Shown piece after piece: positions 8,849 through 17,777 of a stretch of 64,000 nt of DNA. The stretch covers positions 1 through 64,000 of the forward strand of contig JAGABX010000111.1 of NCBI GenBank assembly GCA_017614395.1. Direction: 5' to 3'. The position numbers and the translations under genes are program-made. The stretch is from Eubacterium sp. Its GTDB lineage: Bacteria > Bacillota > Clostridia > Lachnospirales > Lachnospiraceae. The notes under the pieces were generated by a model. It was not told where the DNA came from. It searched no databases and saw only the letters and a program-made list of their open reading frames with translations. The number at the start of each line of letters is the position of its first letter. Positions within the stretch are counted from its first letter, which is position 1.

Positions 8849-8881
8849 TTCCTATCGACTTAATAGGAAAAATAGGAAATA
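8849..8881 (+). promoter_or_regulatory. putative Rrf2 operator upstream of metY
   Basis: A perfect inverted repeat TTCCTAT-N7-ATAGGAA (8849-8869) begins about 11 bp after the expected transcription start. A further direct copy, TAGGAAATA (8873-8881), follows. The same 9-mer lies after the Rrf2 promoter. The position suits roadblock repression. Assignment to Rrf2 is inference. Confidence 0.55.
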
Positions 8882-9016
8882 CAAATCACTCACATAATGA
8901 GTGCAAATTAATTAATTCCTGTATTTATATTGGATGAATACTGTGATGGTTCATGAAATGTATTTCCGAAAAGGTCGAAAGAGAAAAATCTAATCGAAAA
9001 CAGGAGGGTGATAGAA

Positions 9017-10324
9017 ATGAGTAAGAAAGAGTACAAGGACAGAAATTTACATTTTGAGACACTGCAGTTGCATGTCGGACAGGAAGAGGCTGATCCGGTA
9101 ACGGATTCCAGGGCTGTTCCGATCTATCAGACGAGTTCGTATGTATTCCATAATTCGGATCATGCCGAGGCACGTTTTGGGCTGGCGGATGCGGGAAATA
9201 TATATGGCCGTCTGACAAATCCTACGCAGGATGTATTTGAGAAACGAGTTGCTGCGCTGGAGGGCGGTGTAGCGGCGCTCGGCGTGGCCAGTGGCGCTGC
9301 AGCGATCAGTTACACAATCCAGACGCTTGGTGAGGGAGGCGGTCATGTAGTATCAGCTTCGAATATTTACGGCGGAACATACAACTTGTTTGAACACACT
9401 CTGCCGAATTACGGCATTAACACAACGTTTGTTCCGGCAGATGACCTGGATGCTTTTGAAAAAGCGGTTCGTCCTGAAACCAAAGCATTCTTTATCGAGA
9501 CACTCGGAAATCCGCGCTCTGATGTCGTTGATATTGAGGCTATTGCAAAGATTGCACATTCACACGGGATCCCGCTTGTGATTGACAATACATTTGCTAC
9601 GCCGTATCTGGTGCGTCCGATCGAGTGGGGCGCGGATATCGTAGTTCATTCGGCCACCAAGTTTATCGGAGGCCACGGAACAACGATAGGTGGCGTGATA
9701 GTAGACAGTGGTAAATTTGACTGGGCTGCGAGCGGAAGATTCGATTCTCTCACCAAGCCAAACCCCAGTTATCATGGGATCAGTTTTACAGAGGCTGTCG
9801 GTCCGGCCGCTTTTGTTACCAAGATTCGCGCAATCCTGTTGCGTGATACCGGTGCGACCTTGTCACCGTTCCATGCATTCTTTTTCCTGCAGGGATTAGA
9901 GACATTGTCGTTAAGGGTAGAGCGTCATGTCGAGAACTCTCTGAAGGTGGTTGAGTACCTGAACAATCATCCTCAGGTGGAGGCAGTTCACCACCCGTCG
10001 GTGTCTGATGATCCGCGTGAGAAGGAATTGTATAAAAAGTATTTCCCGAATGGCGGGGGTTCGATATTCACATTTGAAATCAAAGGAGATGAGAGGACTG
10101 CACGTGATTTTATCGATAATCTCGAGGTGTTCTCATTGCTTGCAAATGTTGCCGATGTGAAATCGCTCGTTATTCATCCTGCAAGCACTACACATAGCCA
10201 GATGACAGATGATGAGTTGGAGGAAGTTGGAATTCGTAAGAATACGATCAGGCTTTCTATAGGAACCGAGCACATTGACGATATCATAGAGGATCTCGAA
10301 GAGGCGTTTAAGGCGGTGAGATAA
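9017..10324 (+). CDS. metY: O-acetylhomoserine aminocarboxypropyltransferase/sulfhydrylase
   Basis: A PLP enzyme that makes homocysteine from O-acetylhomoserine and sulfide, or uses O-acetylserine. The 435-residue length and the order of motifs fit the Cys/Met-metabolism PLP family: TSSYVFHNSDHAEARFGL, the YGRLTNPTQ cofactor loop, ASGAAAISYTIQTL, and the PLP lysine K215 in HSATKFIGGHG. The large subunit length and the THSQMTDDEL block favour MetY over MetB or MetC. The ATG at 9017 follows an AGGAGGG site. The gene is preceded by its own promoter and putative operator, and it is followed by cysK after a 169-bp gap that contains no obvious terminator. Confidence 0.92.
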   Translation: MSKKEYKDRNLHFETLQLHVGQEEADPVTDSRAVPIYQTSSYVFHNSDHAEARFGLADAGNIYGRLTNPTQDVFEKRVAALEGGVAALGVASGAAAISYTIQTLGEGGGHVVSASNIYGGTYNLFEHTLPNYGINTTFVPADDLDAFEKAVRPETKAFFIETLGNPRSDVVDIEAIAKIAHSHGIPLVIDNTFATPYLVRPIEWGADIVVHSATKFIGGHGTTIGGVIVDSGKFDWAASGRFDSLTKPNPSYHGISFTEAVGPAAFVTKIRAILLRDTGATLSPFHAFFFLQGLETLSLRVERHVENSLKVVEYLNNHPQVEAVHHPSVSDDPREKELYKKYFPNGGGSIFTFEIKGDERTARDFIDNLEVFSLLANVADVKSLVIHPASTTHSQMTDDELEEVGIRKNTIRLSIGTEHIDDIIEDLEEAFKAVR

Positions 10325-10493
10325 TGAGAAAAATCAAAGAGCATGGCGGCGCGGGAGGGATTCCGCGATGCCGCATAGAAATATGGTTTTCGATACAAAA
10401 CAGTCTGCCGGAGTGTTGTCCTGAGAGCTATGGTCACGGCAACCGGATGGGTTCAAACAGATAATTATACAAGATCAGTAGGAGGGAAAAACA

Positions 10494-11423
10494 ATGGCAA
10501 TATATAAGAGTATTACGGATTTAGTTGGAAATACGCCGATTCTCGAATTGGCTAACTATGAGAAGGAAAAAGGATTGGAGGCCACCATCCTTGCCAAGTT
10601 GGAGGCGTTTAATCCGGCCGGCAGTGTTAAGGACAGGATTGCGAAAAAAATCCTTCTGGATGCATATGAAACCGGTAAGATAAACAAGGACTCGGTGATC
10701 ATTGAGCCGACTAGCGGAAATACCGGAATAGGATTGTCTGCTATCGCGGCAGCACTCGGTATCCGCATTATCATAACGATGCCGGAGACCATGAGTGTGG
10801 AGAGAAGAAATATGATGAAGGCATATGGGGCTGAGCTGGTGCTGACGGATGGATCCCAGGGTAGGAAGGGAGCTATAGCGAAGGCGGACGAGCTCGCAAA
10901 GGAATTGCCGGGAAGTTTTATCCCGGGGCAGTTTGTCAATCAGCTCAATCCGAAGGCCCATTATGAGACAACCGGACCTGAAATTTGGGATCAGACCGAC
11001 GGTAACGTGGATATTTTTGTTGCAGGTATCGGAACCGGAGGAACGATCACAGGTGTTGGAAAATATCTCAAGGAGAAAAAGCCGGATGTTAAGGTTGTAG
11101 CAGTTGAGCCGGCGTCGTCCCCTGTTCTGTCAAAGGGAGAGAGCGGCGCACACAAGATTCAGGGAATCGGCGCAGGGTTTGTTCCGGATACACTGGATAC
11201 CGGTGTGTATGATGAGATTATCACTGTTGAAAACGAGGATGCATTTGCAACAGGAGGTGAAATTGTTCGTACAGACGGTGTGTTTACGGGTATTTCTGCC
11301 GGAGCGGCTCTGTGGGCAGCCACTGAGGTTGCAAAACGTCCTGAGAACAAAGGTAAAACAATAGTTGTTATATTCCCGGATACGGGCGACAGATATCTCA
11401 GTACGCCGCTGTTTGCTGAATGA
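10494..11423 (+). CDS. cysK: cysteine synthase A (O-acetylserine sulfhydrylase)
   Basis: Makes cysteine from O-acetylserine and sulfide. The 309-residue protein has the PLP lysine K46 in PAGSVKDRIA, the substrate loop PTSGNTGIGLS, the glycine-rich phosphate cradle GIGTGGTITGVGKYL, and the closing PDTGDRYLSTPLF motif, where CysK-specific YLST is present. The ATG follows GTAGGAGGGA. It lies behind metY and the Rrf2 regulator. In Bacillus CysK is a co-repressor for CymR, and a similar contact is possible here but unproven. A long terminator hairpin follows. Confidence 0.95.
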   Translation: MAIYKSITDLVGNTPILELANYEKEKGLEATILAKLEAFNPAGSVKDRIAKKILLDAYETGKINKDSVIIEPTSGNTGIGLSAIAAALGIRIIITMPETMSVERRNMMKAYGAELVLTDGSQGRKGAIAKADELAKELPGSFIPGQFVNQLNPKAHYETTGPEIWDQTDGNVDIFVAGIGTGGTITGVGKYLKEKKPDVKVVAVEPASSPVLSKGESGAHKIQGIGAGFVPDTLDTGVYDEIITVENEDAFATGGEIVRTDGVFTGISAGAALWAATEVAKRPENKGKTIVVIFPDTGDRYLSTPLFAE

Positions 11424-11515
11424 GTTTGTGCGGAGCGCGTTAACGCGTAATGGACAGATTTGTTGCGTGTGCGCGAATGAGTGACGGCAACGAACAGCAT
11501 GGTACAAGATTATGG

Positions 11516-11570
11516 AATGCCACTCTCGGTTATTATTCAACACTGAATGGTAACTGACGGTGGCATTTTT
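11516..11570 (+). terminator. long intrinsic terminator after cysK
   Basis: AATGCCAC (11516-11523) pairs with GTGGCATT (11560-11567), and the interior pairs further (GTTATTATTCA with TGAATGGTAAC) around a 4-nt loop. A run of T follows. Confidence 0.8.
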
Positions 11571-11573
11571 CTA

Positions 11574-11602
11574 TTGCTTTTTATTCGGATTTTTGGTACA
11601 AT
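11574..11602 (+). promoter_or_regulatory. promoter of GH27 gene (TTGC / TGG-TACAAT type)
   Basis: TTGCTT (11574-11579), exactly 17 bp, TACAAT (11597-11602) with TGG just before the -10. It begins 4 bp after the cysK terminator. The same layout recurs before five other genes in this window. Confidence 0.65.
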
Positions 11603-11663
11603 ATGTTGTATAGTATTGTTAGTAATTATCGATTTTGCCACGTAAAATGAAGGGAGGATGCGT

Positions 11664-12917
11664 ATGCAGTTGATTCGGCCGCCGATGGGTTGGAATAGTT
11701 TTGATTGCTACGGCGTGAGCGCGAATGAGGCGCAGGTTAAGGCAAACGCTGATTTCATGGCAGAAAATCTCAAGGATTTCGGATGGGAGTATATAGTTGT
11801 AGATGTGGAATGGTATTCATACACCAATCAGCCGCAACCGGACGGGCAGATATTTGTTCCTTTTGGGCGGATGGAAGTGGATGATTATTCGCGGGCGTGT
11901 CCGTGTTTGCAGAAATATCCTTCTGCGGCAGCCGGCGCCGGGTTTGGACCTCTGGCAAGTTATGTGCATGGATTGGGGTTGAAATTCGGGATCCATATGA
12001 TGCGGGGAATTCCGCGTATTGCCGCTCACTCCCACAGTAAGCTTTGGAATACGGAGATTACTGCTGACCAGATAGCTGATCCTTATTCCATTTGCGAATG
12101 GAACCCGGATATGTACGGAGTCGATCCGACTAAGCCGGGAGCACAGGAGTATTATGACTCTGTCATGGAATTGTATTCGGAGTGGGGAGTCGATTTCATC
12201 AAGTGTGATGATATATGCCGCTCTGATGCGGAAAAAGTGCGTGCAGAGTTAGAAATGATCCATCAGGCCATCGAAAAATGCTCACGTGATATTGTTTTAT
12301 CAATAGCGCCGGGACCGGCACCGATAGAAGAATGCGATTTTTATCGCGTAAACGCGGAATCATGGCGTATTTCAGATGCTTTCTGGGACAGCTGGGATAA
12401 TCTGAGACGTATGTTTGATGTATGTAAAAACTGGCAGGGGAAGGCATCGGATGATGGTTTTCCTGATTGCGACATGTTGCCGATCGGACGCATAGGAATT
12501 GGCTTCGGAGATGATCGAAGAACTAATTTCACAATTGATGAGGAGAAAACTTTACTTACTTTGTGGAGTATTTTCAGGTCTCCGCTGATGATAGGTTCAG
12601 ACCTTACCAAGTTGGACCAAGAGACACTGAACCTGCTTACCAATGTGTCTGCTTTGCGCTTGACAGAGGTGTCAACAGGAGCCAGAGAAGCATACAGGGA
12701 TCATGATGTGATCGTATGGCGTGCGAGAGACAGGTACGATGACGCAGAATATATAGCCATATTTAATATTTCGGGTGGATCGACGTCGATTTGCCCCAAG
12801 CCATTCGTTAGCAAAAAGGATGGACTGGCAATTGATCTGTGGAAAAATGCCGAGATTAATATTCGATCAACAGAGGATATCCCGGGGCATGGTTGCTTGC
12901 TGATCAGAGTGGAATAA
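11664..12917 (+). CDS. glycoside hydrolase family 27, alpha-galactosidase-like
   Basis: Probably cleaves terminal alpha-linked galactose (or a related sugar) from oligosaccharides. The family entry motif PPMGWNSFDCYG starts near residue 5. The likely nucleophile is D182 in FIKCDDIC, and the likely acid/base is D238 in WRISDAFWDSW. The C-terminus is a short beta-sandwich domain. There is no signal peptide, so the enzyme is cytoplasmic and acts on imported sugar. The ATG at 11664 is spaced 6 nt from AGGGAGG, whereas the ATG at 11658 abuts that site. No transporter is adjacent. Specificity within GH27 (galactose, N-acetylgalactosamine or arabinose) is not resolved. Confidence 0.85.
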   Translation: MQLIRPPMGWNSFDCYGVSANEAQVKANADFMAENLKDFGWEYIVVDVEWYSYTNQPQPDGQIFVPFGRMEVDDYSRACPCLQKYPSAAAGAGFGPLASYVHGLGLKFGIHMMRGIPRIAAHSHSKLWNTEITADQIADPYSICEWNPDMYGVDPTKPGAQEYYDSVMELYSEWGVDFIKCDDICRSDAEKVRAELEMIHQAIEKCSRDIVLSIAPGPAPIEECDFYRVNAESWRISDAFWDSWDNLRRMFDVCKNWQGKASDDGFPDCDMLPIGRIGIGFGDDRRTNFTIDEEKTLLTLWSIFRSPLMIGSDLTKLDQETLNLLTNVSALRLTEVSTGAREAYRDHDVIVWRARDRYDDAEYIAIFNISGGSTSICPKPFVSKKDGLAIDLWKNAEINIRSTEDIPGHGCLLIRVE

Positions 12918-13072
12918 TTTGAATAGTTATATTATGAAACAAGTTTTTCGACCATGGGGTGGATACTGAAAAATACGGCATTATCTAAATTATTTAACCT
13001 AATATGTATTTTTAGTAGCATCAGACAAGTCAAGACACGATACAATTATTTATTAAAACAGGAGGTAATAAA

Positions 13073-14245
13073 ATGAGCAAAAATACTGTTTCTGAAACGA
13101 TTCGTTACATAGGTGTGAACGATTATGACCTTGACCTTTTTGAGAGTCAGTACATTGTCCCGAATGGTATGGCGTATAACTCATATCTGATACTGGATGA
13201 GAAGGTGGCGATCATGGATACCGTGGACGCCAGGAAGACGGATGAGTGGTTGGGTAATCTCGAAACCGAATTGGGAGAACGCAAACCTGACTATCTGATT
13301 GTGCAGCATTTGGAACCTGATCACAGCGGTTCGATAGAAGCGGTTTTGGAAAAATATCCAGATTTAACTATTGTAACAAGCACAAAATCTGCAGGAATGT
13401 TTGGGCAGTTTACTGATAAAGATTATAGTGAGAAAATCCAGAGCGTCGGAGAGGGCGATACACTTTCTCTGGGTAGTCATACATTGAATTTCGTGATGGC
13501 ACCCATGGTTCATTGGCCGGAGGTCATGGTTACTTATGAATCTAGCGAAAAGATACTTTTTTCTGCTGATGCGTTCGGAAAGTTCGGAACTTTGGACACA
13601 GATGAGGATTGGGCATGTGAGGCCAGGAGATATTATTTCAATATAGTCGGAAAGTATGGGGCTCAGGCACAGGCATTATTGAAAAAGGCTGCAGGTCTTG
13701 AAATAGAGAAGATCTGTGCACTTCATGGTCCGATTTTGCCTGATCAGGAGGATTTATCCTACTATATCAATAAATATCAAATTTGGTCGGCGTATGAACC
13801 TGAGGATGACGGAGTGTTTATTGCATACACTTCGATACACGGCAACACGGGAAAGGCTGCGGAGAAACTGGGCGAGATATTGACGGAAAAAGGCGCGAAA
13901 AAAGTCGTTATTTCGGATCTCGCCAGAGAGGATATCGCTGAGGCGGTTGAAGATGCGTTCCGCTACGACAAGATTGTGCTGGCTTCTGCTACGTATGACG
14001 GCGGTTTGTTCCCCACGATGGAGAACTTTTTATACAGGCTCGGACACAAGGGATTCCGGAACAAAAAGGTTGCGATAATGGACAATGGAAGCTGGGCGCC
14101 GGTTGCCGGCAAAAAGATGCGTGAGATCATCGAGGGTATGAAGGATATGACTATCTGCGATGCTACGGTATCCATTAAATCCAAGATGAAGCCCACAGAT
14201 ATCCCTCTCATGGAGGCGCTCGCGGAGGAGTTGCTTAATAAGTAA
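13073..14245 (+). CDS. fprA: flavodiiron protein (A-type flavoprotein), O2/NO reductase
   Basis: Detoxifies oxygen or nitric oxide in anaerobes by reducing them at a diiron site with electrons from FMN. The N-terminal metallo-beta-lactamase-like domain carries ligands H79, E81, D83 and H84 in HLEPDHSG, a later His in MVHWPE, an Asp in LFSADAFG and a His in CALHGPIL. The C-terminal flavodoxin domain begins IAYTSIHGNTGKAAE. The 390-residue length is typical of the two-domain class without rubredoxin or NADH-oxidase extensions, so a separate rubredoxin must deliver electrons. A strong ACAGGAGGTAATAAA site precedes the ATG. A hairpin repeat element follows 17 bp after the stop. Confidence 0.94.
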   Translation: MSKNTVSETIRYIGVNDYDLDLFESQYIVPNGMAYNSYLILDEKVAIMDTVDARKTDEWLGNLETELGERKPDYLIVQHLEPDHSGSIEAVLEKYPDLTIVTSTKSAGMFGQFTDKDYSEKIQSVGEGDTLSLGSHTLNFVMAPMVHWPEVMVTYESSEKILFSADAFGKFGTLDTDEDWACEARRYYFNIVGKYGAQAQALLKKAAGLEIEKICALHGPILPDQEDLSYYINKYQIWSAYEPEDDGVFIAYTSIHGNTGKAAEKLGEILTEKGAKKVVISDLAREDIAEAVEDAFRYDKIVLASATYDGGLFPTMENFLYRLGHKGFRNKKVAIMDNGSWAPVAGKKMREIIEGMKDMTICDATVSIKSKMKPTDIPLMEALAEELLNK

Positions 14246-14262
14246 TTAATAACTATAATGTC

Positions 14263-14371
14263 GAGAATCCATATTGCCATTGCCGCTCGGGGCACGTTCA
14301 CGACCTCCTCGTTCCTCGTCGGTCTCCACTTCGGGGGAATGCCCCTCGCAATAATGGCAATATGGATTCTC
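14263..14371. repeat. structured hairpin element, copy A
   Basis: Inverted arms GAGAATCCATATTGCCATT (14263-14281) and its exact complement (14353-14371) enclose a 65-nt core (14285-14349). The core begins GCTCGGGGCA and ends TGCCCCTCGC, which pair with each other. It also contains GACC/GGTC and a C(TTCG)G tetraloop-like hairpin. The core matches copy B at 63 of 65 positions. It sits between the convergent fprA and ABC permease genes and may terminate both, although neither side has a T-run. Confidence 0.9.
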
Positions 14372-14425
14372 TTAGTTTATTATCATGTGACACAGAATTT
14401 CTCGGATTTTAACTTATATATTGAA

Positions 14426-16837
14426 CTATTCCACATTCTTGAGCGCCTCATCCATCGGGATTTTGCGGATCTTGAGATATTGCAACAACGCAACAAGCCC
14501 GTAGGCGACGAGGCCCAGCAGGAACATTTTGAGATAGGTATCCCAGTTGATCCAGATTGTCAGCCAGCCGCTCATTTTCATCATAAATATGTGGTAAAGC
14601 CATATGATTACCGGTGTCACGATTAAAAAGCTGAACGCGATGGACAGTACGACAACCCATGTTGTTGCCATCAGATAGAGTCGTCCCACCTCGCTGTCGC
14701 GGTAGCCGAGTATCTTTACCATGGAGATCGATGTAGTGTTTCGTTCCAGGACGAGTTTGGTCAGCAGGTATATCAGTAAAGCGAACAGGATTATGGAAAA
14801 CACGTTCCACAACTCGAAAAGCTCGCCCATGGATACATCCAGCTGGCGTGACAGCTTGGTCATGTCGCTCTCGGTTATTATGGTCTGAACATATTTGTCA
14901 TCTATATCGTTTAGTTTCTGGTTACTGAAGTAGCCGTTGTAGTATTCATATTCCGGTGGTTCCGCGAGACGGTGAAGTAACATTTCCGTATCGTTTATTA
15001 CGTCGGTGATGCCCATCTCGGGTTTCAAAGTCTCATTGAAGGCATGTCTTGACATAAACACTGACAGACTGCTTGGATAGGATACTATGGAACTTACCTT
15101 TAGAGAGTAGGAGTCTTTTTCGTATTCCTCATGAAGCTCTATAGTGTCTCCTATATTGATTCCGTATTTTTCGTGTATCCCGTCAGATATTGCTATTCCG
15201 TCTGATGGAAGACTAAATTTCATGTATTCTGAATTATCTTCTATCCCGTAAACCGAGAATGCCTCGCGGGAGTCATCTTTTATGCCATCCGGGTAGTATT
15301 CCAGTGCGGAAAGGCAGAATTTTTCCGCATCCGGATAGTTCGTTTCTATCTGAGTTTTCAGAATATACTGGTACTTGGCGGGCATGGTTTTGATTACCTG
15401 CTCCTGATAATGTGAAAGCAACGGCCCCATCATCATACCGAATAACAGGAAAATGTTTGCCAGCATGATTCCTATGAACAATGTTGCGTAGTTACCAAAG
15501 TTTTGCAGAATGATGCGTAAACGGAATCTACCGAAAAAGCTGATTCGTGGCAGACGAGCCGCTTTAGAACGCTTTTTCTTGGAAAGGTCGTGTCTTAAAA
15601 AGCGCAACGGAGACAACCGTAATGCGCGTTTGATGGACAAATAATTGATGAGAAACATGATGATTACCGGAATGACTGTAGTCAGGATAAAAGCCTCGGC
15701 ATTCCACAGCACGGTAAATGTCGGCAGAGAATAACTGCCGTAATACATAGCAGCCGCGACATCTTTGAAAACCGTATATCCGAGTATATTTCCGATCAGA
15801 GCGGATATGAGAGTGACAATGACCGGAAGTGCTATGTAGTGGCGAGTGATTTCGCCGCGTGTGTAGCCGGAGGCACGGAGAGTGCCTATAACAGAGGCTT
15901 CCCGTACTATGGTGTGTCTGATGGTTATGGAGAATACGAATGCCATGACAGCAATCAGAACATACAGCAGAACCTTCATCAGGACTGTATCGCCGCCGAA
16001 GTCGGTTCCGGTGAAGTTGATCGCCTGATTGGCGTAACGGGGGAGGAAATCATCAAGTGTAACGTAACCTACAGCAGTTTTCATGACATCCTCGGCCATG
16101 TCGATTTCCTCGTCATCGTCGGCGGGGTCACGGTGATAGACCCACGCATATTCATAATTTACCTTCAATCCGTCAGCTTCCAGCTCTTTAAACCCTTTGT
16201 CGGTGACTACACCCACACCGAACATAATGGAATCAAACATCATGTCACTGTTGCTTGAAAACAGCGCGGAATAATCCGACAGTGCAACTAATCCGGAGAT
16301 TTTCATCTCGCGCCTGTTCACAAGCAGTGTGTCGCCTACTGAGTAGTTGTTGTTGTCGGCGTACATGCGATCGATAGCAACCTCGTCATCGGTCTGTGGG
16401 AATTCGCCTTCCATCAGGCATTCGATGTTGATATCAGTTCTCTTTTTAAAAAGTCTGAGTGTCGAGGTGCCGGAGAGTTGCCGGCCGTCACTGCCTGTTC
16501 CGGTGACAGCGGAGTTGTTCGAGGTTGAAGTATCATCTTTTGTGTGGAGAGCGGATACTACCGGCTCAACGAAAAACTGCTCGGTTACGATAACATCAGC
16601 ATCCTCGGCAATTCCGTCGATCGCAGCTGCTCCGGGTTCGTCCTTTGTTATGAAATGCCCCCACTCCACATTGTATTTTTCAAAGCTTTCATCATAAGCA
16701 GTGATCATGGATTTTGACGCAACTAAAAAACCGGAGATAAATCCGATCACCAAAATCATGAACAAAAAGATCACTATGTATTTTCCCAACTCGCCTTTTA
16801 ATTCGCGCGGGATTCGTTTCATCAAGGGCTTTTTCAT
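14426..16837 (-). CDS. ABC transporter permease, FtsX/MacB type
   Basis: An 803-residue membrane subunit with an N-terminal helix (KYIVIFLFMILVIGFISGFLVA), a large extracellular domain, three helices ending near the SPLRFLRHDLSKKKR loop, a second extracellular domain and a final set of helices. This is the FtsX/MacB duplicated layout used for mechanotransmission or for export of peptides and drugs, not import. Start: the ATG at 16837 (MKKPLMKRIPRELKGE) follows AGAGGA. The in-frame ATG at 16861 would add eight residues across that site. It lies 69 bp behind its ATPase gene in one operon. Substrate unknown. Family relatives in Clostridia often serve antimicrobial-peptide resistance. Confidence 0.85.
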   Translation of the reverse strand: MKKPLMKRIPRELKGELGKYIVIFLFMILVIGFISGFLVASKSMITAYDESFEKYNVEWGHFITKDEPGAAAIDGIAEDADVIVTEQFFVEPVVSALHTKDDTSTSNNSAVTGTGSDGRQLSGTSTLRLFKKRTDINIECLMEGEFPQTDDEVAIDRMYADNNNYSVGDTLLVNRREMKISGLVALSDYSALFSSNSDMMFDSIMFGVGVVTDKGFKELEADGLKVNYEYAWVYHRDPADDDEEIDMAEDVMKTAVGYVTLDDFLPRYANQAINFTGTDFGGDTVLMKVLLYVLIAVMAFVFSITIRHTIVREASVIGTLRASGYTRGEITRHYIALPVIVTLISALIGNILGYTVFKDVAAAMYYGSYSLPTFTVLWNAEAFILTTVIPVIIMFLINYLSIKRALRLSPLRFLRHDLSKKKRSKAARLPRISFFGRFRLRIILQNFGNYATLFIGIMLANIFLLFGMMMGPLLSHYQEQVIKTMPAKYQYILKTQIETNYPDAEKFCLSALEYYPDGIKDDSREAFSVYGIEDNSEYMKFSLPSDGIAISDGIHEKYGINIGDTIELHEEYEKDSYSLKVSSIVSYPSSLSVFMSRHAFNETLKPEMGITDVINDTEMLLHRLAEPPEYEYYNGYFSNQKLNDIDDKYVQTIITESDMTKLSRQLDVSMGELFELWNVFSIILFALLIYLLTKLVLERNTTSISMVKILGYRDSEVGRLYLMATTWVVVLSIAFSFLIVTPVIIWLYHIFMMKMSGWLTIWINWDTYLKMFLLGLVAYGLVALLQYLKIRKIPMDEALKNVE

Positions 16838-16906
16838 TTTAAAATCCTCTGTATTATACATGCTGTGTGTTGTTATTTATATGCGGATACCAATGGGATC
16901 GATCCT

Positions 16907-17605
16907 TTACCAGTCAAGCTCCATGGCGGCAATTTTGGTTTCATTTTTGTCATTATGCCGGATTTTGCCGTCCCGGAGGCGAATCACACGATCTGCCATT
17001 TGTTTGATCGCGTCATTGTGCGTTACCATTATGACGGTGTTGCCGTATTTTTGATTTACCTCCTCAATCAGCGCAAGGATTTCCTTGGATGTGTTGTAAT
17101 CCAATGCGCCTGTCGGTTCGTCGCATAGAAGAATATCCGGATTTTTCACTATCGCCCGCCCGATTGAGGTGCGCTGTTGCTGCCCTCCGGATAATTGATT
17201 GGGTAGTTTGTATCTGTGTTCATACAGCCCCAGTGTATTCAGCAAGTCATCAATATCAAGCGGTTTTTCACTGAGATACGCGCCGACCTCGATATTCTCC
17301 TTGACATTCAGGTTGGGTATCAGGTTGTACATCTGAAAAATATATCCCAAATGATTGCGCCGGTAGGCGGTCAGTGCTTTTTCATTCATGTCTATGGTTT
17401 TCTCACCATTAATTGAAACAAAACCGGAATCGGCATCGTCTATGCCGCCTATGATGTTGAGAAGTGTTGATTTGCCGGAACCGGACGGCCCTAACAGCAC
17501 GCAAATATCTCCCTTTTCAATAGAAAAAGTGATTCCTTTTAAAACCTCGACGCACGTTTCACCTGTCCCAAAGCTTTTATGCAGGTCATTAATTTCGATA
17601 AACAT
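16907..17605 (-). CDS. ABC transporter ATP-binding protein, MacB/LolD type
   Basis: A 232-residue ATPase with Walker A LGPSGSGKST, Q-loop IFQMYNLIPNLNVKEN, signature LSGGQQQRTSIGRA, Walker B ILLCDEPTGALD and H-loop MVTHND, all intact. The QMYNLIPNLNV and EPTGALD sequences are typical of the LolD/MacB group that pairs with FtsX-like permeases, and such a gene lies directly downstream. The ATG follows AAAGGAGATTCTT on the minus strand. Its promoter and a palindrome lie just upstream, pointing to control by an unlinked repressor. Confidence 0.92.
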   Translation of the reverse strand: MFIEINDLHKSFGTGETCVEVLKGITFSIEKGDICVLLGPSGSGKSTLLNIIGGIDDADSGFVSINGEKTIDMNEKALTAYRRNHLGYIFQMYNLIPNLNVKENIEVGAYLSEKPLDIDDLLNTLGLYEHRYKLPNQLSGGQQQRTSIGRAIVKNPDILLCDEPTGALDYNTSKEILALIEEVNQKYGNTVIMVTHNDAIKQMADRVIRLRDGKIRHNDKNETKIAAMELDW

Positions 17606-17635
17606 AAGAATCTCCTTTCAGATGACTCACAGTAA

Positions 17636-17649
17636 TTAGCAATGGCTAA
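17636..17649 (-). promoter_or_regulatory. palindromic operator-like site upstream of ABC exporter
   Basis: TTAGC-N4-GCTAA is a perfect inverted repeat located just after the expected transcription start of the minus-strand promoter at 17659-17687. The size suits a TetR- or MarR-type repressor. None is adjacent. Confidence 0.45.
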
Positions 17650-17658
17650 CCTTATATA

Positions 17659-17687
17659 ATATTACACCTGACATACGAAAATGTCAA
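17659..17687 (-). promoter_or_regulatory. promoter of ABC exporter operon
   Basis: On the minus strand, TTGACA (17687-17682), 17 bp, TAATAT (17664-17659). The spacing is optimal and the position is about 50 bp upstream of the ATPase ATG. Confidence 0.7.
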
Positions 17688-17777
17688 GAGAAATTTTTAC
17701 ATTTGTTCAAATGTTCATATTTACATCTAAACTTACCAAACCCAAGAGCCTGTGTCGATTACTGTTTCGACAAGTTA

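Noticed and set aside
8832..9016. SAM riboswitch or T-box in the metY leader.
   Set aside because: No T-box sequence or terminator/antiterminator pair is present. The leader holds only the operator-like repeat and a 5-bp hairpin.
10325..10493. GC-rich inverted stretch between metY and cysK as a terminator or hairpin-family member.
   Set aside because: Pairing is short and imperfect, there is no T-run, and the GCTCGGG/CCCTCGC ends are absent.
14263..14371. Treating hairpin copy A as an ordinary bidirectional terminator for the convergent genes.
   Set aside because: There is no T-run on either side, and its core recurs inside aroA and between same-strand genes, which terminator function alone does not explain.
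17753..17772. TGTCGA/TCGACA hairpin as the trkH terminator.
   Set aside because: It has only six base pairs and no T-run on the minus strand.
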